Positions 42,885 to 53,965 of a stretch of DNA of 64,000 nucleotides are shown here, one piece after another. Source of the DNA: Ceratotherium simum simum (lineage: Eukaryota > Chordata > Mammalia > Perissodactyla > Rhinocerotidae); assembly GCF_000283155.1 (NCBI RefSeq), contig NW_004454160.1, positions 5,422,356 to 5,486,355 of the forward strand, given 5' to 3'. Both the position numbers and the translations under genes were made by a program. The notes beneath the pieces are model-generated. The model had not been told where the DNA came from, made no database searches, and worked only from the letters and a program-made list of their open reading frames with translations. The stretch's first letter is position 1. The number at the start of each line of letters is the position of its first letter.

Positions 42885-43060
42885 CTAGTCACACCTTGGG
42901 TCTCCTAAGAGAAGCCGTCTCTGACCATCCTGACTTGTGTCTGTCTCCCTGGACTCCATGAGGATGGGCTCTGTGCTGTGTTCTGCTCACTATTGTCTCC
43001 AGCACAGGGTCTGGCATATGGCAGGTGCTTAAAGAATATTTGTTACATGAATCAATAAAT
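42885..43060 (+). mobile_element. L2 3' end, sense
   Basis: AGAAGCCGTCTCTGACCATCCTGACTTGTGTC, GGACTCCATGAGGATGGGCTCTGTGCTGTGTTCTGCTCACTATTGTCTCCAGCACAGGGTCTGGCATATGGCAGGTGCTTAAAGAATATTTGTTACATGAATCAATAAATG. This is the standard L2 3' UTR up to its terminus. Confidence 0.85.
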
Positions 43061-43064
43061 GACC

Positions 43065-43205
43065 CCAACGTCTGGTTGTATGATCTTGGCACTTAATTTC
43101 TCCAAGCCTCAGTTTCATCATTGGAAAATGGAAGTGTCTACCTCACAAGGGTGTAAGTATGAAACTAGGAAACACTGGTGAAGTGTGCTCAGCAAGTGTT
43201 AGCCA
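43065..43205 (+). mobile_element. MIR SINE, sense (3' part)
   Basis: GATCTTGGCACTTAATTTCTCCAAGCCTCAGTTTCATCATTGGAAAATGGAAGTGTCTACCTCACAAGGGTGTAAGTATGAAAC is the MIR core and 3' part. It lies directly behind an L2 3' end. Confidence 0.8.
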
Positions 43206-43479
43206 TCAGCATCGCTCTCACTGTCAAGGGTTCTCACGGACCAGGTGTGAGCAAGATGGTTGAGCAGGGAGTAAATGCATCATGAAGAGACAAGGAGACT
43301 CTCTTATCCTGATCTCTCAGGATTACAGGAGAATAATAACCTGTGGGCCTCTTCTATCATCCACCTGCATGTGCCACTGGACCAACACACATGTGTGTGT
43401 TGCTAACTGATGTAGGATTCATCTTAGACACAAAAGCCCACTGAGATGCGTTAGTATTAGAAAAATAGTAAAATGTAAT

Positions 43480-43692
43480 GGGAAAAACCTGGTATCTGTT
43501 TTCAGAAAAACCTGGGTTCAGATATGAGCTTTGTCAACCTTGGAAAGTTACATAGTCCTCCTGAACACCAATTTCCTCATCCATGAAATAGAGACAATAA
43601 TATAACTTATCTGGCAGCACTGTGTTGAGGATTAAATATGAGAAAGTCTAATTGCCTGATATGTGACAAACGCTCAATAAATGGGAGCCAAT
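43480..43692 (+). mobile_element. MIR SINE, sense
   Basis: AAAAACCTGGGTTCAGATATGAGCTTTGTC, CAATTTCCTCATCCATGAAATAGAGACAATAATATAACTTATC, TGTGTTGAGGATTAAATATGAGAAAG and GACAAACGCTCAATAAATGGGAG. Full 5'-to-3' order is present. Confidence 0.85.
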
Positions 43693-45009
43693 ACTGGTCA
43701 TCAGCAAAGACTCGAGCACTCCCATTGGGTGAGCTTGCTCCTTTCTGGGATGATGAGGCCAGGGTGCCATGCTGGGTGCTGGCAGACAGTGCTCAGGAGC
43801 AGCAGACAGGGGCTCTGTCCTTAACAGCACCTCACCCTGAAGCAAGCCAGATGAGGAAGAGCCACATGAGGTCTCTGGGCCCTGGTCTCCTTGGGATCCG
43901 GGCCAGGCCAGGGGAAAGAGAGTCTGCTATAAAGGTGGTCAGGGCAGGGCCTCCTCCCACCCGGGGGCTAGCCTCTGCCCCCTGGAGCAGCACCTGCCCC
44001 TGTGCTTGGAGCATGTTTGAGAGCCATTCTTATCACTTCCCGTAATCAAGATTCATTCAGTCCCAACATTCAGTCTTCCTCTGTGCTCTCCCCTAGATCC
44101 GACCAGAAATGGTAATAAATTAGGACAGAGCTCTCTCCCCTCAGGCTCTCTAGGTCCTTTTCCTGTAGGGAGTAGAGAACGGCAGATGATGAACAGCAGA
44201 CCTAGAAGAGATTCACAGGCCCGCTCTGCTACAGTGGATGTAACTGGAGAGCCGCCCTGCCCTGGCCTCCAAGACCAGAAGAATCCTCCTCAGCCTGAAA
44301 GAACCACTGGCAACATAATTTGAGGGCCCCTTGCTAAACATTATTAAGAATTTCAAGATGGTGACAGCAGATCATTGAACCAACCATGGGGCTCTTCTAA
44401 GCACAAGGCCCTGATTGACAGTACAGGTCACATGCCCAGGAAGTCAGTCCTGCCCTGCAAGTCCATAGATTACTACAGCTGTCAAGGGTGACTGCCGGAG
44501 AGATTATCAGGGAGCAGGAAGGTCTCCTGAGCCCATGTTCATGCTTGGGATGGCAACGAAAGGAGGAGTGAAGGTGAAGGGTTGGAATGGATACTCATGG
44601 CCGAAACTTCTTGGAAGACAGAGCCTGGGTATCTACGTGTCCGTTTGCCTGCAGTGCCCAGGATTGAGCCTATTGTGCACGTCACCTTCTCATGTGGATG
44701 GCCGGTCCTTGTGGGCATCCCCATTTATCATGGTGGGGTGGGCAAACACAGGCTCTGCTGCTTACTGGCTGAGCGAGCCTATAGCACCCACGGGATTTCC
44801 CCCTCCTGCCCGGATTTTTGTTGTCTGTCATCTCCCTTTATCCCAGCTGAAGTTGCTCTCCTCCATATACTTCAAGGATGGGGACTCTGAAAACTCCACA
44901 CTTATGGGCCAAGCAATTCAAAAGGCACATTCCTGGCCATGGATGGGTGCTGGGTGCCTGACTGCAGGTTTGGGAATGTGGGGTGCCCACCCACTCATAC
45001 ACTGCCTTT
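43693..45009. other. GC-richer unique DNA, no gene supported
   Basis: No named repeat is visible. It includes the start of the longest open frame in the window (235 codons, 44,535-45,242). That frame has no recognisable domain and runs into a CA-repeat, so it is not called as a gene. Confidence 0.35.
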
Positions 45010-45150
45010 CCCAGAAAACACATAGATCACACACTCACACACATGCACACTCACTCTTCACACCTCTAACCCTAGAAAAGCACACACTCATGTCACAACA
45101 CTGCCTCTCCCAACACACACACGTGCATGCACACACACACACACGCAAAT
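45010..45150 (+). repeat. CA-rich microsatellite cluster
   Basis: Two CA-rich blocks, about 45,028-45,054 and 45,114-45,146, share the motif ACACACATGCACAC / ACACACACGTGCATGCACACAC. The alternating purine-pyrimidine character could adopt Z-DNA under supercoiling. Confidence 0.8.
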
Positions 45151-45221
45151 ATGACTTACCCATGTCTCCTTTGGATACAGGCCCCAAGTCAATTAAAAAA
45201 GAAATGAGGTCGTGCTATGCT

Positions 45222-45546
45222 CTGAATGTTGGTAACCTGTAAAATTTATATATTGAAATCCTAATGCCTAATGTGATGGTTTTTGGAGGTGGGGGCTTTA
45301 TGAGATGATTAGGTCATGAGGGAGATTAATGTCTTATAAAAGATGCCTGAGAGAGCTCTCCTGCCCCTTCTCCCATGTGAGGACATAACAAGAAGTCTGC
45401 AGTCCAGAAGAAGACCATCATCTGACCATACCAGCACCTTGATCTTGGACTTCTAGCTTCCAGAACCGTGAGAAATGAATTTCTATTGTTTGTAAGCCAC
45501 CCAGTCTGTGGTATTTTGTTACAGCAGCTCAAATGGGCTAAGACAG
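45222..45546 (+). mobile_element. MST/THE1-type (ERVL-MaLR) solo LTR
   Basis: TATTGAAATCCTAATGCCTAATGTGATGGTTTTTGGAGGTGGGGGC, ATGATTAGGTCATGAGGG, CTTATAAAAGATGCCTGAGAGAGC (a TATA-like site), TCTCCCATGTGAGGACATAAC, CTTGATCTTGGACTTCTAGCTTCCAGAACCGTGAGAAATGAATTTC, and an end GCCACCCAGTCTGTGGTATTTTGTTACAGCAGCTCAAATGGGCTAAGACA. Complete MaLR LTR order. Confidence 0.92.
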
Positions 45547-46449
45547 GTCAGAGGGTGGTGTGGGGTGTACAAGGCTTCTGCTCCCTGGAACATCTCTCTC
45601 CTCACTCACCCCACCAAATCTTCATGAAATTCTAACACCCCTCCCCAAAAGAAAACTGAAAAACGAAACCAACCGAACAAAAGCTGCCTGGCTTACATGC
45701 CCCAACCTATGGGGTGGCTGAGGCCTCTTTGAAGGACACTACACCTAACTCCTTGATTTGGGGTCAGCCCTAAAATAGAATTTGTGTTTGTATTGAGGTA
45801 TTGTGATATCCCAGAAACACTTTAACAGACCTGAGGATGAGGGGGCTGCATCCATGTGGAATATTTAGAAGACATCATTTCACATGGACCCCAGTTTTCA
45901 AATTATAACAAAAATCAAATACTCAATTGTTGGTCACAGCACAATAGTAAAGAAAACAGAAGGAGGCCCACTAGCTTTCCAAACAAAGATCTTATTCAGC
46001 TTCCCGATCACACATGTTGAAATCTCCATTCCCTCATAACACTTGAAATTGCTTCAGCCCATTATGGGGCCAGGGATCACTCCCTCTGGAGGCTTAGACA
46101 AATAGCCAAGTTCCTTAGGTGAAGGTCATCATCGGATTTGCTTTCCTACCAGATGGTTTCCAACCGCCTGGATGTCATCCCTCCCACCTCCTGGCCTGCA
46201 GCTGGAGTGACCACTCTTGCAGCCAATTTCACTTTGTCTCTTATGAGCCTCTCCCTTGGCAGCTGTCCCAAGAAAAGTGAAACTTGATGATGGAATTTAA
46301 AAGTCTTTAGAAATGGAAAACCAAGCTAGGAATCACATAATAAGTGTTTGATAAGAAGAATGAACGAATGAATGAATGAATTTACTCCATGAGCCAACAA
46401 CCTCATTAATAAGGGAAAAAAATATATATATATCAGGATTTTTTGAAGT
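45547..46449. other. Unclassified DNA with short simple repeats
   Basis: Includes a (GAAT)n patch at about 46,355-46,382 that probably caps a MIR/L2 tail, and a short TA run at 46,422-46,434. Nothing else is recognised. Confidence 0.4.
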
Positions 46450-46640
46450 TTGTTCCTCAGCACACCCGCTCTAGAATCAGCTGGTGGGTTTGTTAACACT
46501 ACACATTTCTGGATCCTACCCCAGACCCGCTCAATCAGAATCTTTGAGAGAATTGACTTGGACTCGGCATTGCTAACAAACAATGCTAACTCCTCAGGGA
46601 GTTTCTTTAGGTTAATAGAGTTTGAACAGCAATGTGCCAC
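46450..46640 (+). mobile_element. MER5-like hAT fragment
   Basis: AGAATCAGCTGGTGGGTTTGTTAACACTACACATTTCTGGATCCTACCCCAGACC...CAATCAGAATCTTTG follows the MER5 middle part. Its right half is diverged, and the ends are lost. Confidence 0.5.
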
Positions 46641-47929
46641 AGGCTCCGTAGCCTCGAGAATTCTGAACCAATGACCGTCAGTCAAGGAACTCTGTCATCA
46701 TGAATAATATCAAGTGGTTCCTTTTCTTGAATAGCGGTCTGGGGAAATATTAACAGATACTCACTTTGGTTTGTGGGCTGAGCTAAAGCAAAGAAAAGCC
46801 TAGAAGAGCCAAAGGACTCATAAAAGCAAGTGCATGAAATATGCTACGTCGCGTTTCCGCGGTGAAAGGGAGCCCAGTGACTGCTGTTTCCTAGAGAAAA
46901 ACAGACGATGTCGAACAACGCATTAAAATGGTGCCTGGTTACTGGGAATTTCACAGGGAACTCCAATTTCGCTTCATGCAGACAGCAAGCAGAGTAGAAA
47001 AACAGAAGTGCACGTGGCTCCAGAGCACTCTGATTTCAGAAAAAGACAGGGGAGTTTTCCTGAACAATTACTCTCCTGAAAATACCAAGTGCCAACTACA
47101 GAGCTCACGTCTAGACTCAACAGAATATCGTGTCAGTTCGAAGGACTATTTCATGGCTGCTAAGAAAGCCTGTAATGTTACACAATTAAATCGCATTAAG
47201 TAGAGCTTGCTTCCAATAATTTATCTTCATGGATAAAAGCTCGTTGTTGCTTCACAAAGGGACCATCTGTAAAGAGTTCCCAGAATCAAAGGAGCATCCT
47301 GCTGACCAGTGTCCTTGCCTTTTTCAGAAGCTGTGGGGACACAAACTACAAGTTCTTACTTGTTAGACAGAAAAAATCACTGACTCCCTAACTTCTAGGG
47401 GGCAGAATGGTGTGGAGTTTCATAAAGGTATAAAGTTTCTACGTAAGCCTTTCTCACCTGTTCTTTTCACTGTCAATTAATTCTCCATCATGCCTCCCAC
47501 CCCCATACCTCACAGCCCTCCTCTTTCTTCTGTGGGTTTCTCGCTTTAGACAAAATTGGGAAATAGGGGAAGTTTGTCTGCACAGGTCCTCACCTTCCCT
47601 CTTGGTCCCGCTTTTCTGCCTCTCCCCAGGGCCCGAAGCCCTCATGCTCTCCCTCCATCTTCTGCCTCTGTTCACCAAACATAGGCTAGTATGGGGTCTG
47701 CCCAGAGCCTGAGGCCCGGGTCTATCCTGAGTGGCTCACAGCCTGTTACATACTGCTCCCCACCAGATTTCATGAGGACAAGAGTCTAAATGTCAGCGAC
47801 TGAAAGTGGCTTAACACCGCCCCCTTTACACGGATAACTTCCAAACCATCCACTGACTTGGCCATCCATCTGCACCTCAGATATTCAACTACTCACAGCA
47901 AATGGTGATCCTCACAGTGGGTCCAAGCT
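46641..47929. other. Unique DNA with a CpG patch; possible conserved element
   Basis: At 46,845-46,920 there are several CpGs (CTACGTCGCGTTTCCGCGG and GACGATGTCGAACAACGC) in otherwise CpG-poor DNA. Downstream to about 47,250 the sequence is free of homopolymers, and one frame (46,928-47,203) stays open for 91 codons. I find no domain in it. It may be a conserved non-coding element or an old retrocopy. Confidence 0.3.
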
Positions 47930-48204
47930 GAGCCAGCCCTGATAGCCTAGTGGTTAAAGTTTGGCACTTCACTGCTTTGGTGACCCAAGTTTGGTTCCTG
48001 GTCGTGGAACCACACAACCTGTCCTTCAGTTGCCATGCTGTGGCAGCAGCTCACATAGAAAAACTAGAAGGACTTACAACTAGAATATACAACAATTACT
48101 GAGGCTCTGAGGAGGGGGAGGAAAAAAGAGGAGGATTGTCAGCAGATGTTACCTCAGGGTGAATCCTTCCCAGCAAAAAATAAAATATAAATTAAAAAAA
48201 AAAA
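47930..48204 (+). mobile_element. ERE SINE, diverged, with 12-bp target duplication
   Basis: A GAGCCAGCCCTGATAGCCTAG head, TGGTTCCTGG in place of the B-box, a CCATGCTGTGGCAGC body with CACATAGAAAAACTAGAAGGAC, and the tail module GAGGAGGATTGTCAGCAGATG...CTCAGGGTGAATCCTTCCC with an A-rich end. Perfect 12-bp flanks TGGGTCCAAGCT lie at 47,918-47,929 and 48,205-48,216. It has lost most CpGs, so it is an older ERE than the one at 35,756. Confidence 0.95.
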
Positions 48205-48764
48205 TGGGTCCAAGCTAAACTGTCGTCCCTCATTCCTAGGAATATTCTCCTAACTCCACTGTTGGCCATTGGTGCTGATGTGACGTGGGGGATTTGATCT
48301 TTGGACCCTCTCTTCCATATTCCTCTCTCTATACTCCCTCCCAGCTCTTATAAAGTCCCTTTTATACCATATCCTCTCAAATTTACAGTGAACATTTGTC
48401 CCACTTTGCCCGGAAGAGTCCTAGCTTATGTCTGTTGTCCAGGTGTCTCAGCTGGGTACCACCTTGTTTCACCCTTAGAAATGACCTGGTATGAATGATA
48501 AATTATATGGTTATCCTACTTACAAAAAAAGATATAACAATTAATCATTTTACCTCAGTGTGAATTTAAAACTATTCTCATGGGCATTTGCACTTTAATC
48601 CTTCTTTGTATTTTTAAATGGAAGTTAGTCCCTGCTTGAAAAAACGTAGACACCAAGAGGTAGGATGAATAAATATTTTGAGGTGCAAAGGAACAGGTTG
48701 CTCACTGTGGCCTAGAGGCTGGTGAAAACCAGAATAGGCCCATCACAGCGCTTATCACACTGCA
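48205..48764. other. No recognised feature
   Basis: AT-rich to mixed DNA with a chance frame at 48,301-48,498. Confidence 0.35.
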
Positions 48765-48915
48765 TTCTAATAATCTGTTTACTGGTCCGATGTCCCTTCT
48801 TTGATGTAGTCATTGAGAGCAGGGACCAGGCCTTATTTCTCTCCATCTTTCTACAGTTAGGCAACTGGCCCATAATAGGCCCTCGTTAAATATTTGTTGA
48901 GTGTATAAATAAAGC
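48765..48915 (+). mobile_element. L2 3' end, sense
   Basis: GTAGTCATTGAGAGCAGGGACCAGGCCTTATTTCTCTCC, CAACTGGCCCATAATAGGCCCTCGTTAAATATTTGTTGAGTGTATAAATAAAG. Standard L2 3' terminus. Confidence 0.75.
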
Positions 48916-50757
48916 AAAGATCAAAAGAATGGAGTGAGGGTTGGGGAGGGAATGAGTCTATCAGGTTATGACTAATGTATATAACAGTCCAATCACCCTG
49001 AGCTTAATCAAAGGCTGAATGGAGGGTTGCTAAGAAGCAATAGTTCTTAGAGGTGTGAAAGGGAGAGATATGTTCATAAAGAGCAATGAGTCCTTTCTAT
49101 TCCTGCAGGTCCTTAAAGACATATGTTAACATCTCTGTACTTTGCACATAGAACACGTGGAATAATCATTTGATTTTTTTTATGAGTAAAAGACAAAACT
49201 CCAAACTATTAATTGTGCCTGTATGGTGAGTATCTGTTGTTTAGAATATCCAAAAGAGCACTTTCCTTCCTTCTCCTGCACGTATTCCTTCTCCCCAGAA
49301 CAACCCTGTGGCTTGAACGGGATTTGCCATTTTCTTTTAGATCCCACCCCACTGGCCATAGTGATTGTTTCAGAGGTCAGTACATATCTAACCTGAGCCA
49401 GGCCAATCACATCAACCCTCTGCCCTGGGCACCACTGATTGTTCAGAGCTGGACCTGAAGCAAGCCCAAGATGGGCCAATGAGAGACTTACCTGGGTTTA
49501 CTTTGAGAGTCTCAGATCCCTGGGGGTGGAGGTGTGAGCCTGTGGATTGACCACACCTCCCACAGTGAAGAAGGAGCTGTTCTCAGCAGGAGAGATGGAT
49601 GCCAACTTGGAGAGAAGCAGAGTCAGAGGGAGCTTGACAGGCATCCCTGGGCCCCCCTGCAGCACCCACATGACCTCTGTCCACCAGAAAGTTTGAATAA
49701 GTTTCTGTTATCTGCCACCAGAAGAGACCTAACTCACTCAGCTTGATGCTCAGACTCAGCCATTTCAGGTGAGCTGAGTGTTATTCTTGGTACAAAAAGA
49801 TGATTTTGTTGCATTTTACGTGTGTTATCGTTGTCCTCATGCAATCATGAGAATCCAGCTGCTAAAACAAGTAGCTCTCCATGTAATTCAACTCCTGTGA
49901 AACCCAACACAAATGACTTATTTTCAAAATTCAGTTTTGTTTGTTATGAAAAATCTAGCTTTATTTCTTGTCATTGCAAAATTTTATTTTGATGGTTCAG
50001 AAATTCACTTTAAAACATTCAAATGACTCTTGTCTACATTAATATATTTCCTAGACTATGTCAGTCAAATCTTGATTTCTGTTTTTTACATATCTTTTGT
50101 CCTCGGAACTTCTGCAGCTGGCTGCCTTTAAGTACAGCTTAGCTACTTTACAAAGAAAGATAGTCTTTTTTCTTTAAATTAAAATAGCTACAGAAACTGC
50201 TTTGAGCTGCTTCCCTCTTCTCATGGATTTCTTAGATCTGGGACACATATTTCTGTTTCATTTCAGCCAAAAAGCAAGGAGAATATAAGTAGTGAAATAA
50301 ATAATACTGATGTAAAGGACGTGAATTTTTTGTTTGCACACAAGATTAATATACACTATCAATTATTGAGACTACCAAAAAAGCTGACTCAATCTTAGGC
50401 TGAATAATGAAAGAATATCTTGGGTAATAAGGAAGATGATTGGTAGTTCTCTACTTTTCATTTTTGAGCCCAGTGGAGTATTATTATGTGCAATTCAGGA
50501 TGCCGCTCCCGAAGAGTGATATTCACAAACTGATCAAGTTCCAGTGTCCAGGAAGCTGAAGATCTGAAGTCTGTGACATTTTGGGGAATGGGTGGGAATA
50601 CTGAGGATGAGCCAGAAAAGAAAATAAACTGTAGAAAATTGAATACTACGATCGTGTCAGATGGAAGAGAGTAACTACTTATCAAGGATCTTACAGAGGG
50701 GATTCGGGCAGAGCATAAAGATTTAGAAGTCTAGAATCCCTTCTGCCTGCTCTTCAG
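48916..50757. other. Mostly unclassified, with a possible ancient repeat near 49,290-49,760
   Basis: TGGGCCAATGAGAGACTTACCTGGG, GGAGAGATGGATGCCAACTTGGAGAGAAGCAGAGTC and GAATAAGTTTCTGTTATCTGCCACCAGAAGAGACCTAACTC resemble a common old mammalian repeat with an 'aagccaatgcagagagaagcagagc' core and a 'gtttctgtcacttgcaaccaaaagagtcctaac' end. The family is not named. The remaining sequence (49,770-50,750), AT-rich, shows nothing. Confidence 0.4.
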
Positions 50758-50950
50758 CTATGGATAGCAGAGCAGAGTGCAGAGTAAGTGCAGACCTGGG
50801 TTTGGATCCTAGCTCTGCCATGTGTTATTTATGTAGTTCTGGGCAAGTTTTCAACCTTGGAGAGTCTCTATTTCTTCATCTATTAAAAGAGCAATAATAA
50901 CATTAAACTGCGGTGTTTTTGTGAAAATTAAATAGGGTAAGTAAGTATCA
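50758..50950 (+). mobile_element. MIR SINE, sense
   Basis: AGTGCAGACCTGGGTTTGGATCCTAGCTCTGCCATG, AGTTCTGGGCAAGTTTTCAACC, CTATTTCTTCATCTATTAAAAGAGC and GTGTTTTTGTGAAAATTAAATAGGG give the complete MIR order. Confidence 0.85.
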
Positions 50951-51054
50951 CCCAACTACCCTCAAGTTATTTAGCCTTCTGGGTCCTTCACCCTTTCCTT
51001 TCCAAAAGTTAAAAACAGGCCTCTCATACAGATATAGAATGTATACACGCCAAA

Positions 51055-51281
51055 GACTTATGTAACTCATTGACGAGGGAAGCTCCAGAATGGTAAAGCT
51101 GGTTCAAAGGAGTATGGTAGAGACAGAAATATTTATAGTCACTGAAAGAAAGACTGCTCCAATAAGGTTGCTAAATGAGTGACAAAACTGGTGAATGATC
51201 CACAGGGCAATAAAACTGTAACCTTTGGGGATTATCTTTTCTCTGGGTGGAAATCTTTTCTCTGGGATTATCTTTTCTAGG
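51055..51281. repeat. Unnamed old repeat piece plus short tandem repeats
   Basis: ACTTATGTAACTCATTGACGAGGGAAGC and AATATTTATAGTCACTG resemble 28,765-28,860. Just before the LTR, a 14-base motif ATCTTTTCTCTGGG is repeated at 51,234 and 51,253, with a partial third copy at 51,269. The other half of the unnamed repeat appears to resume after the L1 at 52,718. Confidence 0.4.
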
Positions 51282-51785
51282 TGTAGAGGAGGGAAAAGTA
51301 TTTTCCTCTGCCCATTTTAGGTTATTCTGCTGAGGCACTGTAAATAAGACTGGCCAAAGACAGACTAACAAGAGAAAAACAAACAGAAGGTTATTAGCAT
51401 ATGCCTAGTGCTTACACATGGGACAAGTGTGGTCAGAACTTGGGTTTATAGATCATCTGAGGGCAAAGCAAAGGAAAAGTGGTGTGGGGCTTCTGGGCAG
51501 TTTGAGGGACTATAGAGAGGAGGCAAGTTAAGGGCAGGTGACCTGGAAAAGTATGGTTAATAAGGATCATTTTGTAAGGTGGTTTAGTACCTATTCCTGG
51601 TCCCATAGGGAGATACCTTTTAAAAATTGAAATTTCCTTCATACATGGAAATTTCCTTCACAAAAAGAAAATGCGTGCCTTGTTTTTAGAATTTTTCCTA
51701 CATCTGCTGGTTCTCAGTGGCCTGTAGCTCAAAATAATCCGTATGTCAAAGAGGCATATTTTGAGGTGGCATCTTCTGGTACCCC
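51282..51785 (-). mobile_element. ERV LTR, antisense, related to the one at 56,860
   Basis: On the minus strand the order is GGTACCAGAAGATGCCACC, AAAATATGCCTCTTTGACATACGGATTATTTTGAGC, CAGATG, a diverged middle, TTCTCTTGTTAGTCTGTC, and an end AACCTAAAATGGGCAGAGGAAAATACTTTTCC...CTACA. The same blocks occur in sense orientation at 56,860-57,415. A 13-base GAAATTTCCTTCA is tandemly repeated inside it (51,627 and 51,647). Class I ERV LTR is the most likely class. Confidence 0.65.
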
Positions 51786-51812
51786 TTATATGGGGGAAAA
51801 GACATTTGCATT

Positions 51813-52717
51813 AATCAAAACCACAATGAGATATCACCTCAGACTTGTTAGAATGGCTACCATCAAAAAGACAAGAGATAACAAATGCTGGCGAGGATGT
51901 GGAGAAAGGGCACTGTCGGTGGGAATGTAAATTGGTACAGCCACTATGGAAAACAGTATGGAGGTTCTTCAAAAAATTAAAAATAGAACTACCATATGAT
52001 CCAGCAATCCCACTTCTGGGTATTTATCTGAAAGAAACAAAAACACTATGTCAAAGAGACATCTGCACCTCCATGTTCATAGCAGCATTTTACAATAGAC
52101 AAGGCATGAAAACAACCTATTGTCCATCAATGGATGAATGGATAAAAAAGTTGTGAGAGATATATATATAATGGAATATTATTCAGCCATAAAAAATGAG
52201 GAAATCCTGCCATTTGTGACAACACGGATGAACCTTGAGGGCATTATGCTAAGTGAAATAAGAAAGACAGAGATAGACACATGCTATATGACCTCATTTA
52301 TATGTGGAATCCAAAAAACAAAATCAAACTCATAGAAAAAAAGATCAGATTTGTGGTTACCAGAGACGGGTGGTGGCGGGAGAGGGAATTGGATGAAGGT
52401 GGTCAAAAGATACAAATTTCCTGTTATAAGATAAATAAGTATCAAGGGTGTAATGTACAACGTGATGACTACAGTTACCACTGCTGTATGATATATAGGA
52501 AAGATGTTAAGAGAGTCAATCCTAAGAGTTCTTATCACAAGGGAAAAATATATATGTATATGTATATATATATATTTGTATCTATATGAGATGATTGATG
52601 TTAACTAAACTTATTTTAGTAACCGTTTCATGATATATGTAAGTCAAATCATTGTGCTGCGCAAATGTGAACTTATACCATGCTGTACGTCAATTATATC
52701 TTAATAAAACCTGAAAA
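51813..52717 (+). mobile_element. 5'-truncated L1 with 16-bp target duplication
   Basis: A 0.9-kb L1 3' end: CACAATGAGATATCACCTCAGACTTGTTAGAATGGC, CATATGATCCAGCAATCCCACTTCTGGG, GGAATATTATTCAGCCATAAAAAATGAGG, GTGGTTACCAGAGACGGG, and a 3' end CAATTATATCTTAATAAAACCTG plus A-run. A (TA)n expansion lies at about 52,545-52,585. Identical flanks AAAAGACATTTGCATT occur at 51,797-51,812 and 52,718-52,733. Part of the repeat may belong to the A-tail, but GACATTTGCATT is unambiguous. L1MA-like family. Confidence 0.95.
51845..52156 (+). pseudogene. L1 ORF2 C-terminal fragment
   Basis: A 103-codon open frame carries the hallmark C-terminal text of L1 ORF2, including the [12 protein letters not shown] block at about residues 50-61, preceded by [15 protein letters not shown]. 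The endonuclease and reverse transcriptase domains are absent because of 5' truncation, and the frame closes early with a stop at 52,154. It is not expected to be translated. Confidence 0.85.
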
Positions 52718-52733
52718 AAAAGACATTTGCATT

Positions 52734-53058
52734 GTGGTCAGATAAGGATCACTTTCAACAAGTTAACATCCACCCTTACAGAGTTGTAAAATATCCTAAT
52801 CAATAGTAAATAGTGAGTCAAATGCCCCCAGAGAATGAGCTAATCCTTGGGTGGGCCTGCTAGGTGGTGCTCCAGGCTGACACTCACAGGATATGCAGTC
52901 ATCCTGTTGACTATTTCCAAGTTGTTGATCTTTTCTCCTCAATACTTTAATAGACAAACAAACTATCTCAAGCTCCATCCCACAAAAGTCCAGTTCCACC
53001 CTCAATTTTCAGAGGATTCCTGGGGTCTTAGATTCTTCTGGTCACTTTGATTTCCTGC
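52734..53058. other. Unclassified; may continue the unnamed repeat of 51,055
   Basis: The first 80 bases (CACCCTTACAGAGTTGTAAAATATCC) resemble 28,935-28,965. The rest is not recognised. Confidence 0.3.
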
Positions 53059-53485
53059 CGTGATGGTTAGCTTTGTATGTCAACCTGGCCAGATTATAGT
53101 ACTCAGTTATTCAGTCAAATAGGAATCTGGGTGTTGTTGTAGTTATTTTGTAGATGTGGTTAACTTGTAACAGTTGACTTGTAGCTAAGACAGTTACCAC
53201 AATAATGTGACTGGTCCTGATCCATTCAGTTGAAAGGCCTTAAGAGCAAAACTGAGGTGTCCCTGAGGGAGAAGAAATTCTGCCTCCAGCCGGCAATATG
53301 AGCTTCTGCCAGAGAGTTTCCTGCCTGCTGGCCTGCCCCTAGATTTTGGACTTGCTGCCCCCACAATCAAGCAAGCCAATTCCTTGAAATAAATCTCCTA
53401 ATGTATATATATCATATATTATATATATATACATATATATATAGATATATATGTATCTCCTCCTGGTCCTGTTTCTCTTGCCAGC
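53059..53485 (+). mobile_element. MLT2-type (ERVL) LTR
   Basis: CGTGATGGTTAGCTTTGTATGTCAACCTGGCC, GGTGTTGTTGTAGTTATTTTGTAGATGTGGTTAAC, GATCCATTCAGTTGAAAGGCCTTAAGAGCAAAACTGAGG, GAAATTCTGCCTCCAGCC, CAAGCCAATTCCTTGAAATAAATCTCC, then an expanded TA microsatellite (53,402-53,455) and TCCTGGTCCTGTTTCTCT. Complete MLT2 LTR order. The TA tract occupies the position where the family carries a short TATA-rich patch after the polyadenylation signal. Confidence 0.88.
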
Positions 53486-53965
53486 CCTCTTGCTTCCTGT
53501 GGCTACCTTCCTTACTCTGCCCCAGTTTGCATTATGCATTGGCACTACCAAACTTCACTAATCCAAGGCAGAGTGTGTCACCATCTTTAACAGAAGCTTC
53601 AGGGATAATGGAGGATAATACAACAGGACTACTGGATATCATTTTTCTTAATAGCCATCTGTGAGCAGCGCAAGAGGATTTCTCACTGGTCAGCATTTCC
53701 TTGATCCCAACCTGTTACTATGTTGGAACCTGTCCCAGAATCTGTCTTCCTTAGCTCTTTTCTTGGATGCTGGGTCTCTAAACTTCAATCTCCTCCAACT
53801 GCCAAAAGAAAAATCAAAATTGCCCTCACTCTATTATACAAAGAATATAAATTCCATGGAGGCAGGAATCTTGCTCTGTTTTATTTCCTGATAGATCCCA
53901 AGCACCAAGAACAATAACATGCAGTAAGGCACTCAGTAACCACTTGTTGAGTGAACGAATGAAAC
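53486..53965 (+). other. Spacer with an L2 3' end
   Basis: From about 53,840, TATAAATTCCATGGAGGCAGGAATCTTGCTCTGTTTTATTTCC...AAGGCACTCAGTAACCACTTGTTGAGTGAACGAATG is a sense L2 3' end. The 350 bases before it are not recognised. Confidence 0.6.

Noticed and set aside
44535..45242. Longest open frame (235 codons) as a candidate gene
   Set aside because: No recognisable domain, low-complexity His/Thr/Ser tail encoded by the CA microsatellite, a shorter frame overlapping in another phase, and no splice or promoter support.
46928..47203. 91-codon frame called as a small protein
   Set aside because: No domain and no homologous family recognised. Kept only as a lead because of its CpG patch.
53400..53456. 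TA-rich cruciform-like sequence as a fragile site
   Set aside because: It is the expanded TA patch of an MLT2 LTR and is short. Nothing shows it is unstable.
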